Source: Spirochaetaceae bacterium (GTDB lineage: Bacteria > Spirochaetota > Spirochaetia > DSM-27196 > SLAA01). Taken from it: DNA of 38,281 nucleotides. The DNA lies in contig PWQX01000017.1 of assembly GCA_003556605.1 (NCBI GenBank), forward strand, positions 1 through 38,281, read 5' to 3'. The position numbers and the translations under genes are program-made. Numbering within the stretch: position 1 is the stretch's first letter; each line of letters opens with the position of its first letter. The notes beneath the pieces are model-generated. The model made no database searches and was not told where the DNA came from. It saw nothing but the letters and a program-made list of their open reading frames with translations. Below, in pieces: positions 1 to 7,774 of this stretch.

Positions 1-1
1 C

Positions 2-700
2 TATGTAGAGCATGCGACACGGCTTGCGCTCGCCGGAATGTTCGATGCGTTTGTGACCTGTCCGGTGAATAAGGAGGCAACACGGCTCGCTTTGCCGGGC
101 TTTACCGGACACACCGAGCTGATTGCGGAGCTGTGCGGCGTGTCGGACATTAGTATGATGCTCGCGTCGAGTAAGCTGACTGTTTCCCACGTCAGCACGC
201 ATGTCTCACTTGCCGAAGCCATCCAGCGGGTAACGCGTGAGCGTGTTCTTTCGGTTATTCGCCTGACCTATCAGGCAATGAGGCGCTTCATGCCTACTCC
301 GCGTCTGGCGGTGTGCGGACTCAATCCCCATGCCGGTGAGGGTGGGGCGTTTGGGTTGGAGGACATAACGCAGATCACTCCCGCCGTAACCGCCGCGCAA
401 ACCGAGGGCATAAACGTCCGCGGCCCCGAGCCGGCCGACACCGTGTTTCACCGCGCCGTTGCGGGTGAGTTTGACGAGGTGGTGTGTATGTACCACGATC
501 AGGGCCACATTCCGATGAAGACTCTGGATTTTCACGGGGGGGTGAATATTACCATGGGTCTCCCGATTATCCGAACGTCGGTCGACCACGGTACCGCCTT
601 TGATATCGCGTGGCAAGGTGTCGCGTCGACTGTTAGTCTCCAGGCGGCGTATCAATTTGCGAAACGGCTGATCGGACCGACGGAAAGGCACGAAGCCTAA
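2..700 (+). CDS. pdxA: PdxA-family dehydrogenase, C-terminal part (5' end outside window)
   Basis: The reading frame is open to the left edge, so the N-terminus is missing; 232 residues are visible, against roughly 330 for the family. PdxA-family enzymes are NAD-dependent, metal-dependent dehydrogenases of phosphorylated hydroxy acids that decarboxylate the product. Family blocks are all present, numbered from the first visible codon: TCPVNK (19-24), GHTE with metal His37, NPHAGEGG with metal His110, YHDQGH with metal His165, and GLPIIRTSVDHGTAFDIA (186-203). The active site therefore looks intact. The window also encodes PdxS and PdxT, which make PLP without PdxA, so I infer a PdxA2-like role (4-phospho-threonate or -erythronate 3-dehydrogenase in sugar-acid catabolism). 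Whether a DtnK-type kinase lies upstream cannot be seen. The family is sure; the subtype is inference. Confidence 0.9.
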   Translation, partial: YVEHATRLALAGMFDAFVTCPVNKEATRLALPGFTGHTELIAELCGVSDISMMLASSKLTVSHVSTHVSLAEAIQRVTRERVLSVIRLTYQAMRRFMPTPRLAVCGLNPHAGEGGAFGLEDITQITPAVTAAQTEGINVRGPEPADTVFHRAVAGEFDEVVCMYHDQGHIPMKTLDFHGGVNITMGLPIIRTSVDHGTAFDIAWQGVASTVSLQAAYQFAKRLIGPTERHEA

Positions 701-720
701 AATAACGGGGGGACGTAGCA

Positions 721-1107
721 GTGGACCTTGAGACATTGGAACGCAAGCTGGCGGAAAGAAACGCTAAGGTGGGAAAGCTCAAACAGAACCTGTATAGAAA
801 ACTCGCTGCGCAGTTACCGGACGATTTGGAAGTGTGCGCTGCCGGTGAAGGGTTATCCAATGAGAACGGAAGCTATGCGCCGGTGATTGTATCGCCGAAC
901 ACCGTGTACATTGCACGCGGGGCCGGCGCCTTCGGGCAGGCAGAACTTGTGGGGTTCGCGCGGGACACCATCACCGCGGTGGAGGTGAGCGGACGGATAC
1001 TCAGAAAACTGACCATCGTCACCGTCGAGGGCCCTTTCATCGTCACCGCCATGAGCAAGAAGCAAGCGCGCGCGATTGCCGAAGAACTCGAAGCCGGTGG
1101 CCGGTAG
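721..1107 (+). CDS. Small protein with a PH-like (YokE-type) domain
   Basis: A 128-residue soluble protein with a GTG start, 20 bases after the PdxA-family stop and preceded by a G-rich ribosome-binding stretch (ggggggacg). Residues 1-30 form a charged helix with possible coiled-coil character. Residues about 50-122 alternate short hydrophobic strands (VIVSPNTVYIA, ITAVEV, LTIVTVEGPFIVT) and end in a helix (KKQARAIAEELEA), the pattern of bacterial PH-like domains. There is no signal peptide, membrane segment or catalytic motif. The tight spacing suggests cotranscription with the preceding gene, but no functional link is evident. The fold assignment is pattern-based and the function is unknown. 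Confidence 0.7.
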   Translation: MDLETLERKLAERNAKVGKLKQNLYRKLAAQLPDDLEVCAAGEGLSNENGSYAPVIVSPNTVYIARGAGAFGQAELVGFARDTITAVEVSGRILRKLTIVTVEGPFIVTAMSKKQARAIAEELEAGGR

Positions 1108-1128
1108 CCGGTTTCGGGGTTTCACAGC

Positions 1129-3399
1129 CTATTCGCCGTTATCCTGCGTTACCGCTCCGTGCATGGCGCGGCTCATCCGGGCAAGCATAACCGCAGCTGT
1201 CTTGCCCTTTAGCAAGTCCTCACGCACCTGCTCGTCCCGTATAGCTGCTGCAATACCGCGTGCGATCTGCACCTGCCTGCCTTCATCTTCCTGCGGGGTA
1301 AACGCCATGAATATGAGGCGCACCGCGCGACCGTCGTGCGCGCCCCATTCTATTCCCCTGGCGCTGCGGGCCAGCATCACTACCGGATACTTTAACCCCG
1401 CCAACTGGGCATGCGGAAAGGCGACTTCACGGTCAAGCGCGGTGGACATCAGGTTCTCGCGTTGCAGCACGGCTTCGGTAAGCTCAGCCGGCGAGAAACC
1501 AGGTGTTGATTCTGCAGCAGCCGTGCAAATCTCCGCTATCGCCGATTCACGATCCTCAGCCTGGATGTCAGGAAGAATCTTGTTGGACGATAGGTAAAGG
1601 AACCAGTCGCGGGGCCGGGCCCTTTTCAGGGTTCTCCTACTCAGCATTCCCACGATCCGCTGCGAGCCGTCATCCGCCAAGACCGGTATAATAGGCAAAT
1701 CAATGTGCTCTAGGCGTTTCAAAGCCTCGAGGAGCGTATCAGCTTCATGAACGCCGGCAGGCGGAATATCGGCGATATCAGCGACCGGTGTGTTTTCTTC
1801 GTGTTCTCCAATCAGGTGGTGAATGACGTTCCGGTATTCCAGCAGTCCGGTCAGTTTTCCGGTTCGTTCCTCGACCACCGGAAGGATGTCTGAGAAGGTT
1901 CTTCGAAAAACCCCTTCTGCCTCGGCTACGGGAGTACTCTCGCTCAACGTAACGAAATGCGTGTTCATCGCTTCGCCGACGTTCAAACTCGTCAGCGCTT
2001 TCTGTGACTCTATCTCCTCGATATCCACACCCCGGTTGAGAAGTTTTGTGGTATAGATATTCCTCTTCTGCAGGCGGGCGGCGACCGCCGAGCTGACGAT
2101 ACAAGTGAGCATCATCGGCAGCAGTATTCGCGGGTCCCGAGTCATCTCAAATAGGATGATAATGGCCGTCAAGGGGGCATGCGTAGCACCGGCAAACACG
2201 GTTCCCATTCCTACCATGGCATAGGAGCTCGCTCCGGCGGTGATGCCCGGAAAAAAGGAATGCACTATGATTCCATATGTACTCCCCATCATGGCGCCGA
2301 TAAACAGACCTGGGGCGAAGATTCCGCCCGATCCTCCGCTCCCAAGGGTAAGGCAAGTGGCCAGGATTTTCGCGAGCATGAGGGCAAATACCAGCTGCAG
2401 AGGGAGCAGGCCGTGCAGAGCACTTTCCATTACCGGATAGCCGGTGGAATGGATCTGCGGTATGACAAGAGCGAGCGCCCCTAGCAGCAGGCCACCGAGA
2501 GCCGCTTTCGATGCGATGGGTATGCGTATTTTTTCGAATAAATGCTCCACCCTATACAGCGAATTGCCGTATAGGAGTGCCACAGCTGCCCCCAAAAGGC
2601 CAAGCCCCAAGTAGAAGAAAAGCTCCCAATACGTCACGAGCTCGTGAACCGGGATATCGAAAATGGGTCCGGTGCGGCCGAACAAACTGTTGGCCACCGC
2701 AGTGCCTACCACCGCCGCGACCACGATCGGCGAGAAGGAATCCAGCTTAACTCTCTTGAGCAAGACCTCCAGGCTGAAAATCACTCCGGCCAGCGGGGCG
2801 TTGAACGTTCCCCCTATCCCGGCAGCGGCTCCGGCAGCCAACAAGGTTTCAACCTTTTCGGGGGTCAATCTGAGATATCCGCCTACTGCAGAACCGAACG
2901 CGGCGCCAATCTGAACGATCGGCCCCTCGCGGCCGGCGGAACCTCCGGAACCAATGCAGATTGCCGATAAGAGGGCTTTTAGCGGCACCACCCGAAAACG
3001 GATCTTGCCCCCGCGCAGCGCCACCGCTTCCATGACTTCCGGTACTCCGTGGCCGCGGGCCTCCTTGACCACGTAGGTTACGAGTGGCCCCACGATAAGG
3101 CCACCTAAGGCCGGCGCAACGAGGCGGTATTGCCAGGGAAGCGCCAACACCGCATCTAGGAACGTCTCGGTGGAAGTGGCGCCGTAAAACAGATACTTGA
3201 AGCCAAGTATCAAGTGATGAAATCCAACTGCCCCCAGGCCGCCTACGACCCCCACAAGGGCACCCAGGATAACCATCCGGGGCATATAGCGGCTGTCCGA
3301 GTAACGGTATAGCACGGCGGCACCCTTTCGGAAGGCATGGCCAAGGCGATTGACCATGCCGGAAATACTGCCGTTGCGACGCTGCGACTCGATACTCAT
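1129..3399 (-). CDS. ClC-family chloride channel/antiporter with CBS pair and C-terminal PTS EIIA domain
   Basis: A 756-residue integral membrane protein. Residues about 40-445 are a ClC transporter with all selectivity-filter loops: GSGGSAGREGP (150-160), where the gating glutamate is E158 as in H+/Cl- exchangers, GIGGTFNAPLAG (194-205), and GSGGSGGIFAPG (353-364). Residues about 470-595 look like two CBS motifs, which usually bind adenine nucleotides. Residues about 604-745 resemble a PTS fructose/nitrogen-type EIIA domain, with FPHA placing a phosphorylatable His at 663. The frame stays open upstream to 3567, but a strong promoter (3526-3555, minus) lies inside that stretch, so the longer start is excluded. 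ATG 3399 is the first ATG on that transcript; its GGAG sits very close, so the exact start is not certain. The EIIA domain suggests control by PTS phosphorylation state. Confidence 0.93.
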   Translation of the reverse strand: MSIESQRRNGSISGMVNRLGHAFRKGAAVLYRYSDSRYMPRMVILGALVGVVGGLGAVGFHHLILGFKYLFYGATSTETFLDAVLALPWQYRLVAPALGGLIVGPLVTYVVKEARGHGVPEVMEAVALRGGKIRFRVVPLKALLSAICIGSGGSAGREGPIVQIGAAFGSAVGGYLRLTPEKVETLLAAGAAAGIGGTFNAPLAGVIFSLEVLLKRVKLDSFSPIVVAAVVGTAVANSLFGRTGPIFDIPVHELVTYWELFFYLGLGLLGAAVALLYGNSLYRVEHLFEKIRIPIASKAALGGLLLGALALVIPQIHSTGYPVMESALHGLLPLQLVFALMLAKILATCLTLGSGGSGGIFAPGLFIGAMMGSTYGIIVHSFFPGITAGASSYAMVGMGTVFAGATHAPLTAIIILFEMTRDPRILLPMMLTCIVSSAVAARLQKRNIYTTKLLNRGVDIEEIESQKALTSLNVGEAMNTHFVTLSESTPVAEAEGVFRRTFSDILPVVEERTGKLTGLLEYRNVIHHLIGEHEENTPVADIADIPPAGVHEADTLLEALKRLEHIDLPIIPVLADDGSQRIVGMLSRRTLKRARPRDWFLYLSSNKILPDIQAEDRESAIAEICTAAAESTPGFSPAELTEAVLQRENLMSTALDREVAFPHAQLAGLKYPVVMLARSARGIEWGAHDGRAVRLIFMAFTPQEDEGRQVQIARGIAAAIRDEQVREDLLKGKTAAVMLARMSRAMHGAVTQDNGE

Positions 3400-3525
3400 A
3401 ACTCCGTTTTCAGCTCGGCGCGAGCCCCACTTTAGCGATTGTTCGGGCCACGCTGTCGCCTCTTTGGATCGACATACCCGAGTTGGGGTCCCGCAAGCCC
3501 CCCGAACTTCTTGAAGCGAAAGCAC

Positions 3526-3555
3526 GTTATATCTGAAGTTCAGTCTCGCTGTCAA
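3526..3555 (-). promoter_or_regulatory. Sigma-70 promoter of the ClC-EIIA gene
   Basis: On the minus strand TTGACA (3550-3555) is followed by an 18-bp spacer and TATAAC (3526-3531). Transcription would begin near 3519, giving a leader of about 120 bases to ATG 3399. It lies within the longest open frame and so rules out the upstream start at 3567. Confidence 0.7.
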
Positions 3556-3815
3556 CACAGAAATCATGCCGCTGCAATCTGATCGGATATCTGGAGTTGC
3601 TGTCCGTCTGAGAGCTTACGGCAGTCACGATTGATGATTTCGGCGAGTGCGCAGATCTCAAGCGCGTTTTCGTTTCGCAGCGTTAGGTTCCATTCATAAG
3701 ATGCGGGCTCTCAAGTTCACGTCAACCAACGCGATTGCGTGAATGATCATAGAGCAACGAAGGCTTGAAGTTGCAGCATCAATAGATTAACTTGATTAGA
3801 ACAGGCAGGTAAAGA

Positions 3816-4370
3816 ATGGCACGAATCGAAGCAAAGTCGATATCGCAGTACCCATGGTACATCCGCTGGTTTTTTCGCCGGCAGCAGCGTAAGTACGGGC
3901 GAGTGCTCGCTCCGTCGCTTCTCTGGGGCCGGCTCCCTGGTCCATTCCTGGGGATGCTTGCTTCGCTGGGCTTTTTTCAGCGTCAAAGCTTCCCCGCTGG
4001 TGCGGCGCTGCGAAGCTTGGTTTCAATTCGAATCGCTCAGCTCAATGGCTGTTACTTCTGTGTAGATCTGAACTCATACAACTTTCTGCTTGCAGCCGGT
4101 GCCGCGCAAAAAGCGGCCGCGGTTGAGCGATGGCGTGAAAGCAAACTGTACAGCGAACGCGAGCGTGCAGCGCTTCAATACGCCGAAGCGATGACCGAAC
4201 GCTGCGCGTCGGTGGGCGACCGCGATATCGAATCGCTCAAACAGCACTTCAGCGACGACGAAATTACCGCGATCACCGCGTGGATTGCCTTCCAAAACAT
4301 GAGCGCCAAGTTCAACGCCGCACTCGGTGCCGAGGAGTACGGTTTCTGCCGGTTGCAACGAACAGTGTGA
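3816..4370 (+). CDS. Carboxymuconolactone decarboxylase/AhpD-like family protein
   Basis: A 184-residue helical protein. Residues 60-95 match the AhpD/CMD alkylhydroperoxidase core: a hydrophobic helix leading into NGCYFCVDLNS, with a CxxC pair at C79 and C82. In typical members a histidine follows the second cysteine by four residues (CxxCxxxH); here that position is N86. The CxxC suggests a redox-active or peroxide-handling protein, but without the histidine proton relay classical AhpD chemistry is doubtful. The N-terminal 40 residues are basic and aromatic and are not part of the core. An aggcaggt ribosome-binding site precedes ATG 3816. The gene stands alone, divergent from the ClC gene; the promoter is not obvious. 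Confidence 0.82.
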   Translation: MARIEAKSISQYPWYIRWFFRRQQRKYGRVLAPSLLWGRLPGPFLGMLASLGFFQRQSFPAGAALRSLVSIRIAQLNGCYFCVDLNSYNFLLAAGAAQKAAAVERWRESKLYSERERAALQYAEAMTERCASVGDRDIESLKQHFSDDEITAITAWIAFQNMSAKFNAALGAEEYGFCRLQRTV

Positions 4371-4708
4371 GATGGCCTAACAGGTAGTAAAACCCGCAGC
4401 GGGTTCGCGAGGTGGTACACGCCGACACCGGCGGCGGGGCTTCGCCTGTTTCGTCCAGGGGTGCCGTCGAGCTTCTTGTAGCGTGGCATCGCCCCCTCGG
4501 CGGGCAGGATTATCCGCCGCCATCACCCGGAGCTCAGAACCGAAGACGGGGCACCGAAGGCCGGGATCGCGATATTCTGTTGAACCGTGTTGAACTTCTT
4601 TCCCGCCTGAACGACTGCGGCTTCCCGGCGGTTTGTGCGCCCGGCGCGATCCGCGCGGCGGCTGGCGCATTGCTGCGGTTGCGTGGCTGCAGCGACTTAA
4701 CCGCATAC
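4371..4708. other. Intergenic stretch without a recognisable gene
   Basis: These 338 bases lie between the stops of two convergent genes. Open frames exist on both strands, but their translations are Arg/Pro/Gly-rich, match no family I know and lack good ribosome-binding sites. A 15-base palindrome, aacccgc-a-gcgggtt, lies at 4391-4405. Read on the minus strand it is followed by a short TTAC run, so it may be a weak terminator for the amidohydrolase gene ending at 4709. Confidence 0.4.
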
Positions 4709-5935
4709 TTACCCCCGCACCGTCTCCAAAACAATTTCGGCGGCCTCAACAATGTCCTCGTTTCTACTGTATTCGCGCGGATCGTGGCTGATGCCGTCGC
4801 GGCTGCCCACAAACAGCATCCCTGCAGGCAGGCAGGTCGCAATCCTAGCGGCGTCGTGCAGAGCGCCGCTGGGAACCTCCGGCAGCGTCTTCCCTAACCG
4901 CCGCGCTGCTTCCTGAAAGAGCTTGCGGAGCGTTTCGTCCAACGGTGAAGGTGATACCCGCTCGTTCACCGCCACCTCAACCCCGAGATCCCGTTGCACG
5001 GCAATGCGGTCTAACTCTTCACGCAGGCGTTGTTCACCGTTATCGAGTATTTGCTCCTCCTGTGCACGGAAATCCACTGTGAAGATCGCCTGCCCGGGGA
5101 TAACGTTCATCGCGTTCGGTTGTACGCGCACGCAGCCGACGGTCATAACGCTGTGCTGTTGTTCTTGATCGAGCCGGCGTCCGAGCGCTTCAATCATCAG
5201 GATCGCCTCTGAAGCGCCGGTGAGGGCGTCGCGTCGGTCAGTCATGCGGGTAGAGCCGGCGTGATTTCCCTGGCCGGAAAAACGCACCTCGTATTCCCTC
5301 CGACCATTGATCCGTGTTACCGCTGCCGCCGGAATGCCGGTCTTCCAGAGCTCAAGACCCTGTTCGGCGTGTACTTCAATCATTCCCCGGTATTGCTCTC
5401 GGTGGAGTCTGTCGGCTTCCATCCGACGCGGATCTACCCCGTACAGTGCGCCGGCCTCCACAAAGCTCAGGCCGTGGCGGTTCTTCAACGCAGCCAACTG
5501 CGTAGGCGAAACTTCTCCGGCCCAACTCCGGCTGCCGAGCATTCCCACCCCAAAGGTGGTGCCCTCTTCCTCGGCAAAGATGATCACTTCCAGGGGAACG
5601 TCGGGGGCGACGCGAAATACCTCGAGCGCTATTACCACGCCCATCACGCCGTCATACTTGCCCCCGGAGGGTACCGAATCAAGGTGCGACCCACAGAGCC
5701 ATACGGGGCGGCCGCCGCCGGTTTCGGCTCTGCGGATATGGACATTGCCGAAGGCATCGATCCGGGTTTCCCCGCCGAAACGCTCTCCCTCGGCGATTAC
5801 GTAATCTCGCGCTTCCCGCCAGGGGTCAGAGAAAGTGGGCCGGCTGTACCCGATTGCAGGGTCGCACTCTGAAAGACTGCCAATTGTCTCAATATCGGCG
5901 GCAATCCGTTGGGCACTGATCTGCGTAGTATTCAT
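4709..5935 (-). CDS. M20-type Zn amidohydrolase (hydantoinase/carbamoylase, allantoate amidohydrolase family)
   Basis: A 408-residue cytoplasmic metal-dependent amidohydrolase, typical in length for the allantoate amidohydrolase / N-carbamoyl-L-amino-acid hydrolase family. Visible metal-site blocks are GSHLDSVPSGGKYDG (82-96; H84, D95), AEEEGTTFG (121-129), EVHAEQG (187-193; H189) and the C-terminal GISHDPREYS (H384). Substrate-binding blocks N/R 210-213 and GNHAGSTRM (223-231) are also present. Enzymes of this group hydrolyse C-N bonds of ureido or carbamoyl groups and release ammonia and CO2; the actual substrate cannot be read from sequence. ATG 5935 has an aaagga ribosome-binding site. 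It is divergent from the YgeY-like gene by 73 bases, which suggests a shared nitrogen-scavenging role (purine or pyrimidine breakdown). Confidence 0.9.
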   Translation of the reverse strand: MNTTQISAQRIAADIETIGSLSECDPAIGYSRPTFSDPWREARDYVIAEGERFGGETRIDAFGNVHIRRAETGGGRPVWLCGSHLDSVPSGGKYDGVMGVVIALEVFRVAPDVPLEVIIFAEEEGTTFGVGMLGSRSWAGEVSPTQLAALKNRHGLSFVEAGALYGVDPRRMEADRLHREQYRGMIEVHAEQGLELWKTGIPAAAVTRINGRREYEVRFSGQGNHAGSTRMTDRRDALTGASEAILMIEALGRRLDQEQQHSVMTVGCVRVQPNAMNVIPGQAIFTVDFRAQEEQILDNGEQRLREELDRIAVQRDLGVEVAVNERVSPSPLDETLRKLFQEAARRLGKTLPEVPSGALHDAARIATCLPAGMLFVGSRDGISHDPREYSRNEDIVEAAEIVLETVRG

Positions 5936-5956
5936 ACCAACTTTCCTTTTGTACGA

Positions 5957-5985
5957 TTGACATGATAGTGGCAGTGATCTCGCGC
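5957..5985 (-). promoter_or_regulatory. Candidate sigma-70 promoter of the M20 amidohydrolase gene
   Basis: In the 73-base divergent gap the minus strand reads TTGCAG, a 17-bp spacer and TATCAT. The -10 matches consensus at five of six positions and the -35 at three. Coordinates are approximate by a base or two. Confidence 0.4.
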
Positions 5986-6008
5986 TGCAAGAGAAGGAGG
6001 TCTTTCTG

Positions 6009-7184
6009 ATGGAACAATTGCACGCTTTGCTCCAGGAAACGCAACAGGAGCTGATTGGATTCGCTCAGGAACTGGTGCAGACCAAGAGTTATTCCGGACA
6101 AGAAGAAGCGGTTGTCCGGCGCATTGAACGAAAAATGAAAGAATTGGGGTACGACGACGTGGTCCTCGACAGTATGGGGAACTTGCTCGGCCGCATCGGC
6201 AGCGGCGAGCAGGCGATTATGTTTGATTCGCATGTGGACACGGTAGAAGTCAACGATGAGAAGGAGTGGTCCGTTCCCCCCTTTAGCGGTGACATTGTGG
6301 ACGGGCGGCTCTACGGACGAGGTGCCGCTGACATGAAATCCGCTGCTGCCGCCTCGCTGTATGCGGCTGTTATCGCAAGGCGTTTAGGGTGGGATGCAGG
6401 TAAAACGATCTATGTGTCTTGTACCGTGATGGAAGAAGACTGTGACGGAGAGAACCTCAAACATCTGTTTCATGAGAAGAACATCCGGCCGGACTGGTTG
6501 GTGGTCTGCGAGCCTTCGGGTAATCTGATTACCCTTGGGCACAAGGGCAAGGCCCAGATGGTTGTGAGAACACAGGGGGTTTCGGCTCACGGGGCAACGC
6601 CGGAAAGAGGGAAGAACGCAGTCTATGAGATGGCCGACATCATTAAGCGGGTAGAAGCGTTGAATGAGAAACTGAGCCGGCGAGAAGGCCGAAGAGGAAC
6701 ACTGGTGCTTGCAAAGATTTCCAGTCTCAGCGCCTCTTTGAACGCGGTGCCCTTTGAATGCGAAATCTATCTGGACCGGCGGATGGTGCCGGGCGAAACC
6801 GTAGAAACCGTACGGAACGAGATGGCCCAAATCACTGAAGGCAAGAATGCTGTGTGGGAGGCGGGAACTCTGCAGCGTACCAGTTGGACGGGACTGCCGG
6901 TGGTTTATGAACCCGTGCACCCGCCCTGGAGAATTGACGACGATCATCCGCTTACCCGGGCCTGCAATGCGGCGTACGAGAAAACCTTCGGCCGGCGGCC
7001 GGAAACGTACGACTACTGGGATTTTAGTACCAACGCTGTGGCTGCGGTCGCCATGGGCGTTCCCACCATCGGGTTTGGTCCCGGCGAGCACATATTGGCC
7101 CACATGCGCGATGAGCACTGCCCGGTGAGTCAGATTACCGATGCCTGCCGCTTCTATGCCGCGCTGATTCAGGAGATGAGATAA
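6009..7184 (+). CDS. ygeY: YgeY-like M20 family hydrolase
   Basis: A 391-residue M20 metallopeptidase-fold hydrolase. Metal-site motifs are FDSHVDTV (72-79; H75, D77), GRGAADMK (103-110; D108), MEEDCDGE (141-148; catalytic/metal glutamates 142-143) and CEPS (167-170; E168). The dimerisation-domain motif GVSAHG is present, as is a C-terminal block with GPGEHILAHMRDEH. The EEDCDGE and WDFSTNAVA signatures are those of the YgeY subgroup, which in enteric bacteria sits with genes for selenium-dependent purine catabolism. The reaction of YgeY itself is not firmly established. ATG 6009 has a perfect agaaggagg ribosome-binding site. Its divergent neighbour is another M20 amidohydrolase. No selenium-metabolism gene is visible nearby, so the selenium link does not clearly apply here. 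Confidence 0.85.
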   Translation: MEQLHALLQETQQELIGFAQELVQTKSYSGQEEAVVRRIERKMKELGYDDVVLDSMGNLLGRIGSGEQAIMFDSHVDTVEVNDEKEWSVPPFSGDIVDGRLYGRGAADMKSAAAASLYAAVIARRLGWDAGKTIYVSCTVMEEDCDGENLKHLFHEKNIRPDWLVVCEPSGNLITLGHKGKAQMVVRTQGVSAHGATPERGKNAVYEMADIIKRVEALNEKLSRREGRRGTLVLAKISSLSASLNAVPFECEIYLDRRMVPGETVETVRNEMAQITEGKNAVWEAGTLQRTSWTGLPVVYEPVHPPWRIDDDHPLTRACNAAYEKTFGRRPETYDYWDFSTNAVAAVAMGVPTIGFGPGEHILAHMRDEHCPVSQITDACRFYAALIQEMR

Positions 7185-7266
7185 CACACCGCTCATCATA
7201 TCCAGCAAGCCGATTGAATCACTGCTCACTTCCTCGTATGCTCTTGGGTCATGAGGTGCCGCCCGT

Positions 7267-7737
7267 ATGCTGCAGCCTTCCGGTAACAACGACCTGAGCA
7301 CCGGCGACCCGCGGGAGTACCCGCGGCGGCCGTTTGTCGGGGTCGGCGTGGTGGTATTCCGCGATGATACGGTGCTGCTGATCCGCCGGGGGAACCCGCC
7401 GCGGGCCGGGGAGTGGAGCCTTCCGGGTGGAGCACAACACGTGGGGGAGACGGTCAGGCAAACCGCGCTTCGCGAGGTCATGGAAGAGACCGGAGTGCGA
7501 GTCGGGCACCTGGAGTTTCTGGCAGTCATCGACGCGATTTTGCGCGACGAGCAGGGCCGTGCGCGGTATCACTACACGCTGGTCGACTTCTGGGCCGAGT
7601 GGGAATCAGGCGAGCCGGCGGCCGCGGATGACGCGCAGCTCGCCGAGTGGATACCCATATCGCGCGTGAATGACCTCGGGCTTTGGTCCAAGACGGTAGA
7701 GGTGATCCAAAAGGCGCAGCGTATACGCCGCATTTGA
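7267..7737 (+). CDS. Nudix hydrolase
   Basis: A 156-residue cytoplasmic protein with an exact Nudix box (GX5EX7REUXEEXGU): G55, E61, R69-E70, E73-E74, G76, V77. The fold begins near residue 22 with a hydrophobic strand (VGVGVVVF) and a GEWSLPGG turn. Nudix enzymes hydrolyse nucleoside diphosphates linked to another group. The size and layout recall ADP-ribose/NADH pyrophosphatases or MutT-type proteins, but the substrate cannot be fixed. A gaggtg ribosome-binding site lies 8 bases before ATG 7267. It lies 82 bases downstream of the ygeY-like gene on the same strand and may be cotranscribed. Confidence 0.92.
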   Translation: MLQPSGNNDLSTGDPREYPRRPFVGVGVVVFRDDTVLLIRRGNPPRAGEWSLPGGAQHVGETVRQTALREVMEETGVRVGHLEFLAVIDAILRDEQGRARYHYTLVDFWAEWESGEPAAADDAQLAEWIPISRVNDLGLWSKTVEVIQKAQRIRRI

Positions 7738-7774
7738 GTCCACAGGTACCGCATCGGCTGACGCGCTACAGAAG

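Noticed and set aside
4412-4897. Plus-strand open frame of 161 codons overlapping the end of the amidohydrolase gene
   Set aside because: It runs antisense to a clear coding region, its translation is low-complexity (Arg/Pro/Gly), and there is no convincing ribosome-binding site.
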